This document shows positions 27,518-35,166 of a stretch of 64,000 nt of DNA, piece after piece. Below the pieces are notes generated by a model. It saw nothing but the letters and a program-made list of their open reading frames with translations, did not search any database and was not told where the DNA came from. The stretch is from Microbacterium galbinum. Its GTDB lineage: Bacteria > Actinomycetota > Actinomycetes > Actinomycetales > Microbacteriaceae. The stretch spans positions 959,630 through 1,023,629 of the forward strand of contig NZ_CP078077.1 in NCBI RefSeq assembly GCF_023101185.1, written 5' to 3'. The position numbers and the translations under genes were made by a program. Numbering within the stretch: position 1 is the first letter of the stretch; every line of letters begins with the position of its first letter.

Positions 27518-28732
27518 TCACTCGGGCAGAGGGGCGTCGCGGTACAGCGCCTCGAAGGTGTCGAGGGTGCGATTGATGTCGTGGATCGCGACGCCGTCGA
27601 GCGACGCCTGCTGCATGCGCGCGTACTCGGTCGGCTCGGCGGTCAGCACGTCGGTCAGGCGCGCGGCGAGCGCGTCGGCGTCGCCCGGCTCGAACAGGTA
27701 GCCGTTCTCGCCGTGGTGCACGAGGTGCGGCAGCGCGACGGCATCCGCGGCGACGATCGGCAGCGCCGAGGCCATGGCCTCCATCGTCGCGATCGACTGC
27801 AGTTCGGCGATCGAGGCGATCACGAACAGGCTCGCCCGCGAGAGCAGCATCCGCAGCTCGTCGTCGGAGGTGCGGCCGTGGAAGGTGACCCGGTCGCCGA
27901 GGCCGAGCTGGTTCGCGAGGTTCTCGAGCTGCTTGCGCTGGTCGCCTCCGCCGACGATGTCGAAGGTGGTGTCGAGCGCCGGGTCGAGCTTGGTCATGGC
28001 CTGCAGGATGACGTCGATCTGCTTCTCGGCCGTGAGACGCCCGACGAACACGATCCGGTTCTTCTCGCGCGGGGCGATCACCGGGGTGTACTGCGAGCGA
28101 TCGATGCCGCAGCTCACCGGGATCACGTTCTGCACCGCGACCGTGCTCTCGAGGAAGTCGGCGGCCCGGCGGGTGGGCGTGGTGACCGCCCGCGTCATGT
28201 CGAAGGTGCGCTTGGCGTCGGCCCACGCGTGCTTCGTGATGAAGCGGTTGACGGCATCCGGCATCGTCGTGTGCTCGAGGATGTTCTCGGCCATGACGTG
28301 GTTCGTGGCGATCACGGGGATGCCGCGCTGGCGCGCGATGCGGGCGAGGCCGCGGCCGATCACGATGTGCGACTGGATGTGCACGACATCGGGGTTGACG
28401 CGGTCGAGCACGGTGCGCGCCCAGTGCTTCGAACGCCACGGCCACACGAAGCGCAGCCAGTCGTGCGGCGCCCAGCGCACCGACGGCAGCCGGTGCAGGG
28501 TCATGCGCTCGCCCTCGATGATCTCGATGTGCGGCTTCGAGCGGCGGTACGCCTGGTTCGGAGCCGAGACGTGCACGTCGTGGCCGCGCTGCACGAGACC
28601 GGCGGCCAGACGCTCGGCGAAGCGGGCGGCGCCGTTGATGTCGGGCGCGAACGTGTCGGCGCCGATCAGGATGCGCAGCGGTCGCTCCCCGGTGTCGGGT
28701 GCGCTGGTCGGGTCGGTGGGAGAAACAGACAT
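27518..28732 (-). CDS. GT4 family glycosyltransferase
   Basis: A 404-residue glycosyltransferase with the GT-B fold. RILIGADTFAPDINGAARFAERLAAGL opens the acceptor domain, and VVHIQSHIVIGRGLARIARQRGIPVIATNHVM follows. The donor domain has NRIVFVGRLTAEKQIDVILQAM, FDIVGGGDQRKQLE and FVIASIAELQSIATMEAMASALPIVA. It resembles actinobacterial mannosyltransferases of the PimB/MgtA type. The next gene's possible GTG overlaps its stop, so both belong to one operon. The acceptor is unknown; phosphatidylinositol mannoside or diacylglycerol glycolipid synthesis is plausible. Confidence 0.9.
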   Translation of the reverse strand: MSVSPTDPTSAPDTGERPLRILIGADTFAPDINGAARFAERLAAGLVQRGHDVHVSAPNQAYRRSKPHIEIIEGERMTLHRLPSVRWAPHDWLRFVWPWRSKHWARTVLDRVNPDVVHIQSHIVIGRGLARIARQRGIPVIATNHVMAENILEHTTMPDAVNRFITKHAWADAKRTFDMTRAVTTPTRRAADFLESTVAVQNVIPVSCGIDRSQYTPVIAPREKNRIVFVGRLTAEKQIDVILQAMTKLDPALDTTFDIVGGGDQRKQLENLANQLGLGDRVTFHGRTSDDELRMLLSRASLFVIASIAELQSIATMEAMASALPIVAADAVALPHLVHHGENGYLFEPGDADALAARLTDVLTAEPTEYARMQQASLDGVAIHDINRTLDTFEALYRDAPLPE

Positions 28733-28859
28733 GCTGCCTTACGGTTCGCGGCCAGGGGTGCCCCGGAGGGCGCTGGCAACTCTACCCGAGGCCCCTGGGC
28801 GGGGCTTCGAGGCCCACCGGCATCCTCCCGGCAACACCCCACCTCGACACGCCTGCCTG

Positions 28860-29180
28860 CTACGGCCGAGCGAAGACCGACGGAATGTCCTGGCTGCTGT
28901 GGAGCACGCGATGGATGCGAACCGCGTCGACATCGTCGGTGTAGAACACGACGTACGGGAAACGATGCAGTGCGACGTCACGCAACTCCGCGATTCGCGT
29001 CTCGACCGCGAAGCGCGATGAACCGATCGCCGGGAAGTCCCCGATGTGGGACACGGTGCTCTCCAACGCATCGATCAACCGGGCCGCGACGTCGCGCCCC
29101 GCAGATCGTCGCAGATACGCCACGGCATCCCGGATGTCGTCGTCGGCCATTCGCGTGGTGACGACCTTCTTCGAGGTCAC
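28860..29180 (-). CDS. parE: type II toxin, RelE/ParE family
   Basis: A 106-residue small basic protein. TRMADDDIRDAVAYLRRSAGRDVAARLIDALESTVSHIGDFPAIGSSR and the later RDVALHRFPYVVFYTDDVDAVRIHRVLHSSQDIP fit the ParE branch of the RelE/ParE fold. ParE toxins poison DNA gyrase, whereas RelE cleaves mRNA; the helix-rich N-terminus and the absence of RelE catalytic residues favour ParE. Its start overlaps the antitoxin stop (ATGA), the usual antitoxin-toxin order. Confidence 0.88.
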   Translation of the reverse strand: MTSKKVVTTRMADDDIRDAVAYLRRSAGRDVAARLIDALESTVSHIGDFPAIGSSRFAVETRIAELRDVALHRFPYVVFYTDDVDAVRIHRVLHSSQDIPSVFARP

Positions 29181-29422
29181 GAGGCGGTGGTCTCACCCTC
29201 ATCGAGACCGGCACGCAGACCGTCGAAGTAGTCGGCGTTGAGTTCCGATCCCTGACCGGACGTCATCCCCGCCACGATCAGCGCGCGCATCTGCGTGCGC
29301 TCCTGCTCGTGGCGGATCAGATCGCGAACGTACTCGCTGCTCGTCCCGAAGCCGCGCTCGGACGACTGCTCCTCGACGAAGCGCTTGAGCGGATCGGGGA
29401 GGGAGACGTTCATCGTGGCCAT
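29177..29422 (-). CDS. parD: ribbon-helix-helix antitoxin, ParD family
   Basis: An 81-residue protein. The N-terminal MNVSLPDPLKRFVEEQ followed by GFGTSSEYVRDLIRHEQER is the ParD ribbon-helix-helix DNA-binding domain; the acidic C-terminus (ADYFDGLRAGLDEGE) would wrap the toxin. ATG at 29422 was chosen because TATCGT lies 7 nt before it; the ATG at 29413 is possible. A perfect inverted repeat in the promoter is the likely autoregulatory operator. Confidence 0.88.
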   Translation of the reverse strand: MATMNVSLPDPLKRFVEEQSSERGFGTSSEYVRDLIRHEQERTQMRALIVAGMTSGQGSELNADYFDGLRAGLDEGETTAS

Positions 29423-29425
29423 ACC

Positions 29426-29458
29426 GTCAACGATAGTCGCGTTGACAAGGTTTGTCAT
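29426..29458 (-). promoter_or_regulatory. parDE promoter and palindromic operator
   Basis: On the minus strand, ATGACA (29458-29453), 17 nt and TATCGT (29435-29430) form a promoter. GTCAACG-N7-CGTTGAC at 29426-29446 is a perfect 7-bp dyad covering the -10 region and part of the spacer, as expected for ParD repression. Confidence 0.7.
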
Positions 29459-29471
29459 CGGCAACACCGTC

Positions 29472-29477
29472 TACCGT
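29472..29477 (+). promoter_or_regulatory. -10 hexamer TACCGT
   Basis: TACCGT ends 6 nt before the ATG at 29484. It diverges from the parDE promoter. Confidence 0.5.
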
Positions 29478-29483
29478 GGAGAC

Positions 29484-30071
29484 ATGCGCCTGACTGCGGA
29501 TGCCGACCCCTCGCTGTGGATCCCCGTGACCGACTCGCTGGGCTGGAAGGGCCGACGCCACCGCAAGGCGGCCATCCGGATGCTGCTGGGCCAGGCGAAT
29601 GCGGCCCTCGGCGCGACCGAGCGGCCGGGGTCGCGCCTCGGCGCGTGGATGATGAGCCAGGCCGCCCCCATGCTCATGAAGCGCGCCGACGGGCGCGTGC
29701 TGGTGTGGACGTGGAAGGCCGACCCCGAGCTGGTCGTCGCGATGGCGACGACGCAGGAACTCACGCCCGAGGTGCGCATCGCGCGGGCGTCGATGCCGAT
29801 GGAGTACGACGACACGGTCTCGTTCCGCACGGCGCTCGGCGCGGGCGAGAAGCTCGTCGTCGCGATGCCGCCGTCGCCGAGCGCCCCTCCGTTCACGACC
29901 TACACGTGGGACACGGGGACGCACCTGGTCACCCTCACCGCGATCTGCAGCGAGCGCGAGCGCTTCGGCACCCTCGACGGTGCCCTCGACGATCTGGCGC
30001 GCAGCATCCGCATCGCCGACGACCTCACCGGCGGCGAGTCGCCCGACGTGCTGCGGTTGCCGCCGGCCTGA
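29484..30071 (+). CDS. conserved-looking protein of unknown function
   Basis: A 195-residue soluble protein with no signal peptide or membrane helix. Visible features are DSLGWKGRRHRKAAIRMLLGQANAAL near the N-terminus, VWTWKADPELVVAMATTQELTPEVRIARA in the centre, EYDDTVSFRTALGAGEKLVVAMPP, and a C-terminal FGTLDGALDDLARSIRIADDL. The pattern resembles small actinobacterial proteins related to lipoprotein LpqN or ESX-linked domains, but similarity is too weak to name. It is divergent from parD and ends in a long hairpin shared with the GNAT gene. Confidence 0.6.
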   Translation: MRLTADADPSLWIPVTDSLGWKGRRHRKAAIRMLLGQANAALGATERPGSRLGAWMMSQAAPMLMKRADGRVLVWTWKADPELVVAMATTQELTPEVRIARASMPMEYDDTVSFRTALGAGEKLVVAMPPSPSAPPFTTYTWDTGTHLVTLTAICSERERFGTLDGALDDLARSIRIADDLTGGESPDVLRLPPA

Positions 30072-30124
30072 GGGGTCAGAACACGCCGCGCGTCGAGGTT
30101 CCGGTGCGGCGTGTCACGACCCCT
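30071..30124. terminator. bidirectional hairpin between convergent genes
   Basis: AGGGGTC (30071-30077) and ACACGCCGC (30081-30089) pair with GCGGCGTGT (30106-30114) and GACCCCT (30118-30124). The hairpin overlaps the stop codons of both convergent genes. Confidence 0.75.
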
Positions 30125-30599
30125 CACGAGGAGAGAAGCGCATGCAGACGAGGGCCGGACGGGCATCCCACGAGGGCACGCGCACGAACCCGCGCGACTC
30201 GTAGAGGCGGATGACGTCGCCCCGCCAGTCCCAGACCGACAGACGCACGTCGCCGGAGCCGGCCGCGATCGCCGCGTCGAGCAGCCCCGATCCCACACCC
30301 CGGCCCCGCACCTCGGGCGATGCCCAGAGCCGCTTGATCTCGACGCCCTCGGCATCGGGTCGCAGCACCACCACCCCGACGACCTCGCCGTCGAGCTCGG
30401 CGACGAACACGCGGCAGTCGCCGTAGGCATCCGCCGGGTCGTCGACCTCGCGGCGGTAGGCGTCGGGCAGGGCATCGGATGCCGGGGCCGGCGCCGCACC
30501 GTGCGCGACCTTCTCGCTCTCGGTCTGACGGAGGTAGTCCTCGACGAGGCGCCCGACGGCGACGGCATCCGCCCCTCGGAGGTCGGCGGCACGGATCAT
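30114..30599 (-). CDS. GNAT family N-acetyltransferase
   Basis: A 161-residue acetyltransferase. VFVAELDGEVVGVVVLRPDAEGVEIKRLWASPEVRGRGVGSGLLDAAIAAG contains the acetyl-CoA-binding motif A (R-G-x-G-V-G), followed by VRLSVWDWRGDVIRLYESRGFVRVPSW (motif B). The N-terminus is a normal GNAT alpha-helical region. The substrate cannot be deduced. The gene is monocistronic, divergent from the DUF2252 gene and convergent with the unknown gene. Confidence 0.9.
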   Translation of the reverse strand: MIRAADLRGADAVAVGRLVEDYLRQTESEKVAHGAAPAPASDALPDAYRREVDDPADAYGDCRVFVAELDGEVVGVVVLRPDAEGVEIKRLWASPEVRGRGVGSGLLDAAIAAGSGDVRLSVWDWRGDVIRLYESRGFVRVPSWDARPALVCMRFSPREGS

Positions 30600-30648
30600 C
30601 CCTCAAATCTCTCACGCGTACGCACCGCCGGACTGTCACAATGACCCC

Positions 30649-31992
30649 ATGGCCCCGGAATGGACGCCCCCGATCACGCGCGACGCACTGCGCGACCGGG
30701 GCGTCGCCTCACGCAAGCGCACCCCGCGCCGCGCCCTCGCCGCGCTCGCCACGACGCCCCGCGATCCCCTCGGCATCCTCGATCGCCAGAACCGCAGCCG
30801 TATCCCCGAACTGGTGCCGCTGCGCACCGAACGCATGGCGGCGAGCCCCTTCGCGTTCTACCGCGGCACGGCGGCGCTCATGGCGGCCGACCTCGCGGAT
30901 GCCCCGCACTCCGGCATCCTCGTCGCGTCCTGCGGCGACGCCCACGTGTCGAACTTCGGGTTCTACGCCTCGGCCGAGCGCAGCCTGATGTTCGACCTCA
31001 ACGACTTCGACGAAGCCGCGTGGGCGCCCTGGGAATGGGACGTCAAGCGGCTCGCGGCGAGCATCGTCGTCGGCGGACGGGCCACGGGACGCAGCGACGA
31101 GGTCATCGACGCGGCGGTGCGGGCGGCCGTCGCGTCGTACGTCCGCGGCATCCGTCGGGCGACCCGGCTCACCCCGACCGCCCGCTACTTCACGCACTTC
31201 GACGTCGAATCCTCGCGCGGGCTGCTCGACCCGGCCGCCCGCAAGGCGATCCGCGGGGCCGTGCGCCAGGCCCAGCGCCGCACCGGCGAGCGCGCCGTGC
31301 GCCGGTTGACCGAGACGGATGCCGCGGGCCGCCGCCGCTTCGTGCACCAGGAGCCCACCACGAGCCCGGTCGGCCCCGAGGTGCTCGCGATCGTGCACGA
31401 GCTCGTCATGCAGTACCGCCGCAACGCCAGCGCCGACATCGCGCTGCTGTTCGAGCACTTCGACGTCAGCGACGTCGCCCGCCGAGTCGTCGGGGTCGGG
31501 AGCGTCGGTACGCGCTGCTACCTGGTGCTGTTCCAGGACGGCACCGGCGGCACCCTGCTGATGCAGCCGAAGCAGGCCTCGCAGAGCGTGCTCGTCGAGT
31601 ACGGACGGGTGGATCAACCCGCGGGGCTCCAGCACATCATCGACGAGCACGGCGAGGGAGCACGGGTCGTCGCGATGCAGCGGATCCTCCAGGCCGTGTC
31701 GGACCCGTTCCTCGGCCACCTGCGGGGACCGGCAGCCGACTACTACGTGCGGCAGTTCCACGACATGAAGGGCGGGGTCGAGGTCGAGGAGCTCGACGAC
31801 GGCCCCTTCGTCACCTACGCGCAGGCCTGCGCCGCCGTGATCGCCCGCGCGCACAGCCAGTGCGTCACCGCCACCGAGGTCGCCGGCTACATCGGCGGCG
31901 GACGCGTGGTCGGCGAGGCGATCCTCGACTGGGCACGCGCCTACGCCGACGTGTCGTACGCCGACTTCGCGGCGTTCTCCGGCGCGCGGTAG
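30649..31992 (+). CDS. DUF2252 domain protein
   Basis: A 447-residue protein of the DUF2252 family. FAFYRGTAALMAADLADAPHSGILVASCGDAHVSNFGFYASAERSLMFDLNDFDEAAWAPWEWDVKRLAASIVV is the diagnostic segment, with kinase-like HxxN and DxNDFD residues. These proteins have a protein-kinase-like or aminoglycoside-phosphotransferase-like fold and unknown substrate. The C-terminal VRQFHDMKGGVEVEEL and FVTYAQACAAVIARAHSQC also match. CACAAT 6 nt before the start is a weak -10 candidate. The gene stands alone. Confidence 0.88.
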   Translation: MAPEWTPPITRDALRDRGVASRKRTPRRALAALATTPRDPLGILDRQNRSRIPELVPLRTERMAASPFAFYRGTAALMAADLADAPHSGILVASCGDAHVSNFGFYASAERSLMFDLNDFDEAAWAPWEWDVKRLAASIVVGGRATGRSDEVIDAAVRAAVASYVRGIRRATRLTPTARYFTHFDVESSRGLLDPAARKAIRGAVRQAQRRTGERAVRRLTETDAAGRRRFVHQEPTTSPVGPEVLAIVHELVMQYRRNASADIALLFEHFDVSDVARRVVGVGSVGTRCYLVLFQDGTGGTLLMQPKQASQSVLVEYGRVDQPAGLQHIIDEHGEGARVVAMQRILQAVSDPFLGHLRGPAADYYVRQFHDMKGGVEVEELDDGPFVTYAQACAAVIARAHSQCVTATEVAGYIGGGRVVGEAILDWARAYADVSYADFAAFSGAR

Positions 31993-32053
31993 CCCCGGGC
32001 GTTCCTCGCTGATCGCACGTCACCGGGGTCGGCGATCGCACGGATGCCGTGGC

Positions 32054-32059
32054 TAGGCT
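32054..32059 (+). promoter_or_regulatory. -10 hexamer TAGGCT for the glycosidase gene
   Basis: TAGGCT followed by exactly 6 nt and the ATG at 32066, the same as at 1979, 6471 and 59350. Confidence 0.6.
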
Positions 32060-32065
32060 GGCCGG

Positions 32066-33364
32066 ATGGACAACGTCGCCCTCTCCCCCGCCGACCCCCT
32101 GCGCTTCGGCGCCAACTACACGCCGCGATCGAAGTGGATGCACGCGTGGATGTCGCTCGACCTCGACGAGGTACGCCGCGATTTCGCCGCCCTCGCCGAT
32201 CTCGGCCTCGACCACCTGCGCATCTTCCCGCTGTGGACGGTGCTGCAGCCCAACCGCACGCTCATCCGCGAAGAAGCCGTCGACGATGTGCGCGCCGTGG
32301 TCGACGTCGCCGCGGAGTTCGGACTCGACGCGAGCGTCGACGTGATCCAGGGGCACCTGTCGAGCTTCGACTTCATCCCGTCGTGGCTGTTCACCTGGCA
32401 CGACAAGAACATGTTCACGCATCCCGAGGCGCTCAGCGGGCAGGCCGAGCTCGTCGCACGCCTGGGCGAGCGACTGACGGATGCCCGGAACTTCCTGGGC
32501 TTCACACTCGGCAACGAGACGAACCAGTTCTCGGCGCAGACGCATCCCTCGCCCTGGCCGGTCACCGAGGCCGAGGCCGCGAACTGGATCACGACGCTGC
32601 TCGACGCGGCCGAGGCATCCGCGCCCGCGCAGCGCCACGTGCACAGCGAGTACGACGCCGCCTGGTACATGGACGGGCACGGCTTCACCCCGGCACTGGC
32701 CTCGCGGCTCGGCGCGATGACCACCGTACACTCGTGGATCTTCAACGGCACCGCGCAGAAGTACGGCGGGCGGTCGACGGCATCCGATCGTCATGCCGAG
32801 TACATGATCGAGCTCGCGCGCGCGTTCGCGACCGATCCGCACAAGCCGATCTGGCTGCAAGAGGTCGGGGCGCCGTCGAACTGCCTCACCCCCGAGCAGA
32901 CCCCCGACTTCCTCGAGGCGACGCTGCGCTCGGTCGCCCGCACCGACGACCTGTGGGGCGTGACGTGGTGGTGCTCGCACGACGTGAGCCGCGACCTCGC
33001 CGACTTCCCCGACCTCGAGTACACGCTCGGCCTCGTCGACCAGACGGGCACCGCCAAGCCGATCGGCCGCCGCTTCGCCGAGCTCATCCCCGAGCTGCGC
33101 GAACGCCGCCCGGCGCCGGCGCGCACGCTCGGCATCGTGGTCGAGGTCGACGAGGACGAGACGCCGATCAGCCGCGGGGCGATGAGCCCGGGCGGCTCCA
33201 TCTTCCAGGCCTGGGTCGATGCCTGCGAGTCCGGCGCCGACCCCGCTTTCGTGACGTCGAAGGATGCCGACGACCCGGCGCTTCTGGAACGGCGCGGCAT
33301 CACCGAGCTGGTGCGGCCGGTGGTGGAGCGCACGGCGTACGTCTCGCGCAACACGGAGGTCTGA
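32066..33364 (+). CDS. GH5-like glycoside hydrolase, cytoplasmic
   Basis: A 432-residue TIM-barrel-type hydrolase without a signal peptide, so it should act on imported oligosaccharides. [16 protein letters not shown] opens the barrel. [14 protein letters not shown] has the NE acid/base pair (Glu about 151). [12 protein letters not shown] supplies the likely nucleophile (Glu about 266). These are clan GH-A features. The exact family and linkage are uncertain. It lies directly upstream of, and convergent with, the sugar isomerase/kinase cluster, so it may release the sugar used there. Confidence 0.8.
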   Translation: MDNVALSPADPLRFGANYTPRSKWMHAWMSLDLDEVRRDFAALADLGLDHLRIFPLWTVLQPNRTLIREEAVDDVRAVVDVAAEFGLDASVDVIQGHLSSFDFIPSWLFTWHDKNMFTHPEALSGQAELVARLGERLTDARNFLGFTLGNETNQFSAQTHPSPWPVTEAEAANWITTLLDAAEASAPAQRHVHSEYDAAWYMDGHGFTPALASRLGAMTTVHSWIFNGTAQKYGGRSTASDRHAEYMIELARAFATDPHKPIWLQEVGAPSNCLTPEQTPDFLEATLRSVARTDDLWGVTWWCSHDVSRDLADFPDLEYTLGLVDQTGTAKPIGRRFAELIPELRERRPAPARTLGIVVEVDEDETPISRGAMSPGGSIFQAWVDACESGADPAFVTSKDADDPALLERRGITELVRPVVERTAYVSRNTEV

Positions 33365-33377
33365 GCGGGCCCGTCGG

Positions 33378-33445
33378 GTGCATCGATCGCTGCGAAACGT
33401 CGGTCATCCGCTCCGATAGCCGGCACTATGCACCGATCGATGCAC
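33378..33445. repeat. 68-bp palindromic element, copy 1
   Basis: GTGCATCGATCGCTGC at 33378-33393 pairs with GCACCGATCGATGCAC at 33430-33445 (15 of 16 positions) around 36 nt. A second element of exactly the same length is at 37902-37969. Confidence 0.8.
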
Positions 33446-33490
33446 ACGCGCACCGATCGATGCGCACGCGAGACGATCGATGCGCACACG
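33431..33490 (+). repeat. three tandem 20-bp repeats
   Basis: Units at 33431-33450, 33451-33470 and 33471-33490, each with CGATCGATGC in the middle. The first unit overlaps the right arm of the 68-bp palindrome. Confidence 0.85.
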
Positions 33491-33492
33491 AA

Positions 33493-33520
33493 AGGGGCGG
33501 ATGCCGAAGCATCCGCCCCT
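33493..33520 (-). terminator. intrinsic terminator of the isomerase operon
   Basis: A 12-bp stem (33493-33504 with 33509-33520, arm AGGGGCGGATGC) with a TTCG tetraloop on the minus strand and TTT after it. Confidence 0.85.
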
Positions 33521-33534
33521 CGCCCCTCCGGGGA

Positions 33535-35166
33535 TCAGACCGCGACGTCTCCGACGAGGTTGACCTTGATGCCCATGCCGGCGAACATCGCGGCCTTGGC
33601 GATGAGCGCCTTGTCGGCGGTCTCGGCGTCGGGCGCGTAGACCGTCTGGGCGTGGTTGGCCTTGTGGCGGGCCATGAACTGGTCGCGCGAGACGCCGTGC
33701 AGCACGACGTGGGCGATCGGCCACTCCGGGTTCGTGGCGTCCTTGCGGCGCTGCGTCTCTTCGGCGGGCAGCTCGACGACGGATGCCCGGAAGATGTCGG
33801 CCTGCAGGATGCCGTCGGCGATGAACACGCGCGAGAGAACGAGCTCACCGGGCTTCGAGACGCCGTTGATCGTGGCGCCGCCGGCCGGGAAGAACACGTG
33901 GCCCTGGCGCCAGCCCTCGGCGTTCTGCCATCCGCCGAGGTGCGAGGCGGGGACCGAGCCCGAGATCTCGTAGACCCACACGAACTGGCCGTCGTAGTCC
34001 TCACCCCAGCGCACGTCGTGCAGCGTGTTGTCGGGCACGAGGCCCATCGCGCGCCACACGCGGTCGGTGACGAGCGCGTCGACCGCGACGCCCTCGTCGG
34101 CCTCGTTGAAGTGCGGGAACGCGCGGCCCTCGTGCAGCACGCGCGAGCCGTCGCGCGAGGTGACCGGCGGGCGCTCGGTGGAGTTCAGGATGCCTTCGGC
34201 CAGGTCGGACGCCGGAACCAGGTCCTTCAGTCCCTGCTGGTACTGGATGCCGACCGCGTCGAGCCCGAAATCGTCGGCGATGCGGAGGGCGGCGATGTAC
34301 ATCTTGAGCTGCCACTGCACCTGCTCGCGGGTGAGCTCGGTGGCGGCATCCTCGCCGTAGACGAACGTCATGCCCGCATCGATCAGCCAGTCGTAGGCGG
34401 CGTTCGCCTCGTCTTCGGTGACCTCGAGCATCTCGGCGTAGAGCGCCGACTGCGACAGGCGCTCCTTGTAGATGCCGGTCTGGTTGAGCAGCTCGTCATC
34501 GAAGATGGCGTTGTACATGCCCATGCAGCCCTCGTCGAAGACACCGATGATGGCCTTCTCGGCGAGGAGTTCGGCGGCGAGCGCCTCGCCCAGCTGCTTC
34601 TCGGGGCTGTCGGGCAGCTCGGGCAGCGGGCGCACGTGCGAGGCGTCGTGGGTGATGGCGCCGGTCTCGGTCCACTCCTTGATGCCGTTCTTGAACCACT
34701 CGTCGGTGAAGTCGACCGACCAGATCGAGGCGTAGGGCTTGTCCATCTTGGTGAGTCCGGCGTTCAGCCCGAGCAGTCCGACCAGTCCGGGCCAGTCGCC
34801 CGCGAAGTTCGCGACCGTGAGGATGGGCCCCTGGTGCGTGCGGAGCCCGGCGAGCACGTGGTGCGAGTACTGCCAGACGGCCTCGGCGACGATGAGCGGA
34901 GCATCCGTCGGGATGTTCTTGAAGACCTCGAGGCCCATGCGCTGGCTCGAGATGAAGCCGTGGCCGGTGGCGGGGTCGACGTCGTTGGCCCGGATGACCG
35001 TCCAGCCGAGGTCGTTGAAGACGCCGGTGACGCCCGCCTCGAGCTCGACCTGCACGGGCCAGCCGCCGGTGTTGGCGGCTTCGCGCAGGTCACCCGAGGC
35101 GATCAGGTACGCGGTCTTCGGGGCGGATGCCGGGCGGGATGCCGGGGTCGGCAGGGTGTAGGTCAT
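33535..35166 (-). CDS. L-fucose/L-arabinose isomerase family protein
   Basis: A 543-residue enzyme interconverting an aldose and a ketose. Segments such as VAEAVWQYSHHVLAGLRTHQGPILTVANFAGDWPGLVGLLGLNAGL, VFDEGCMGMYNAIF and FGLDAVGIQYQQGLKDLVPASDLAEG fit the fucose-isomerase-like fold, with Glu and Asp metal ligands. The precise sugar (L-fucose, D-arabinose or another) is not clear. The start at 35166 overlaps the stop of the kinase gene (ATGA), placing it second in the operon. A UUCG-loop terminator follows. Confidence 0.8.
   Translation of the reverse strand: MTYTLPTPASRPASAPKTAYLIASGDLREAANTGGWPVQVELEAGVTGVFNDLGWTVIRANDVDPATGHGFISSQRMGLEVFKNIPTDAPLIVAEAVWQYSHHVLAGLRTHQGPILTVANFAGDWPGLVGLLGLNAGLTKMDKPYASIWSVDFTDEWFKNGIKEWTETGAITHDASHVRPLPELPDSPEKQLGEALAAELLAEKAIIGVFDEGCMGMYNAIFDDELLNQTGIYKERLSQSALYAEMLEVTEDEANAAYDWLIDAGMTFVYGEDAATELTREQVQWQLKMYIAALRIADDFGLDAVGIQYQQGLKDLVPASDLAEGILNSTERPPVTSRDGSRVLHEGRAFPHFNEADEGVAVDALVTDRVWRAMGLVPDNTLHDVRWGEDYDGQFVWVYEISGSVPASHLGGWQNAEGWRQGHVFFPAGGATINGVSKPGELVLSRVFIADGILQADIFRASVVELPAEETQRRKDATNPEWPIAHVVLHGVSRDQFMARHKANHAQTVYAPDAETADKALIAKAAMFAGMGIKVNLVGDVAV

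Noticed and set aside
26280..28445. 721-codon frame joining both glycosyltransferases
   Set aside because: The upstream half is Arg/His-rich shadow sequence of the second transferase; the true protein starts at 27512.
29177..29180. Frameshift between the antitoxin and toxin genes
   Set aside because: The ATGA overlap is the normal coupled arrangement of such pairs.
33378..33490. CRISPR array
   Set aside because: The 20-bp units are directly adjacent without spacers, and no cas genes are present.
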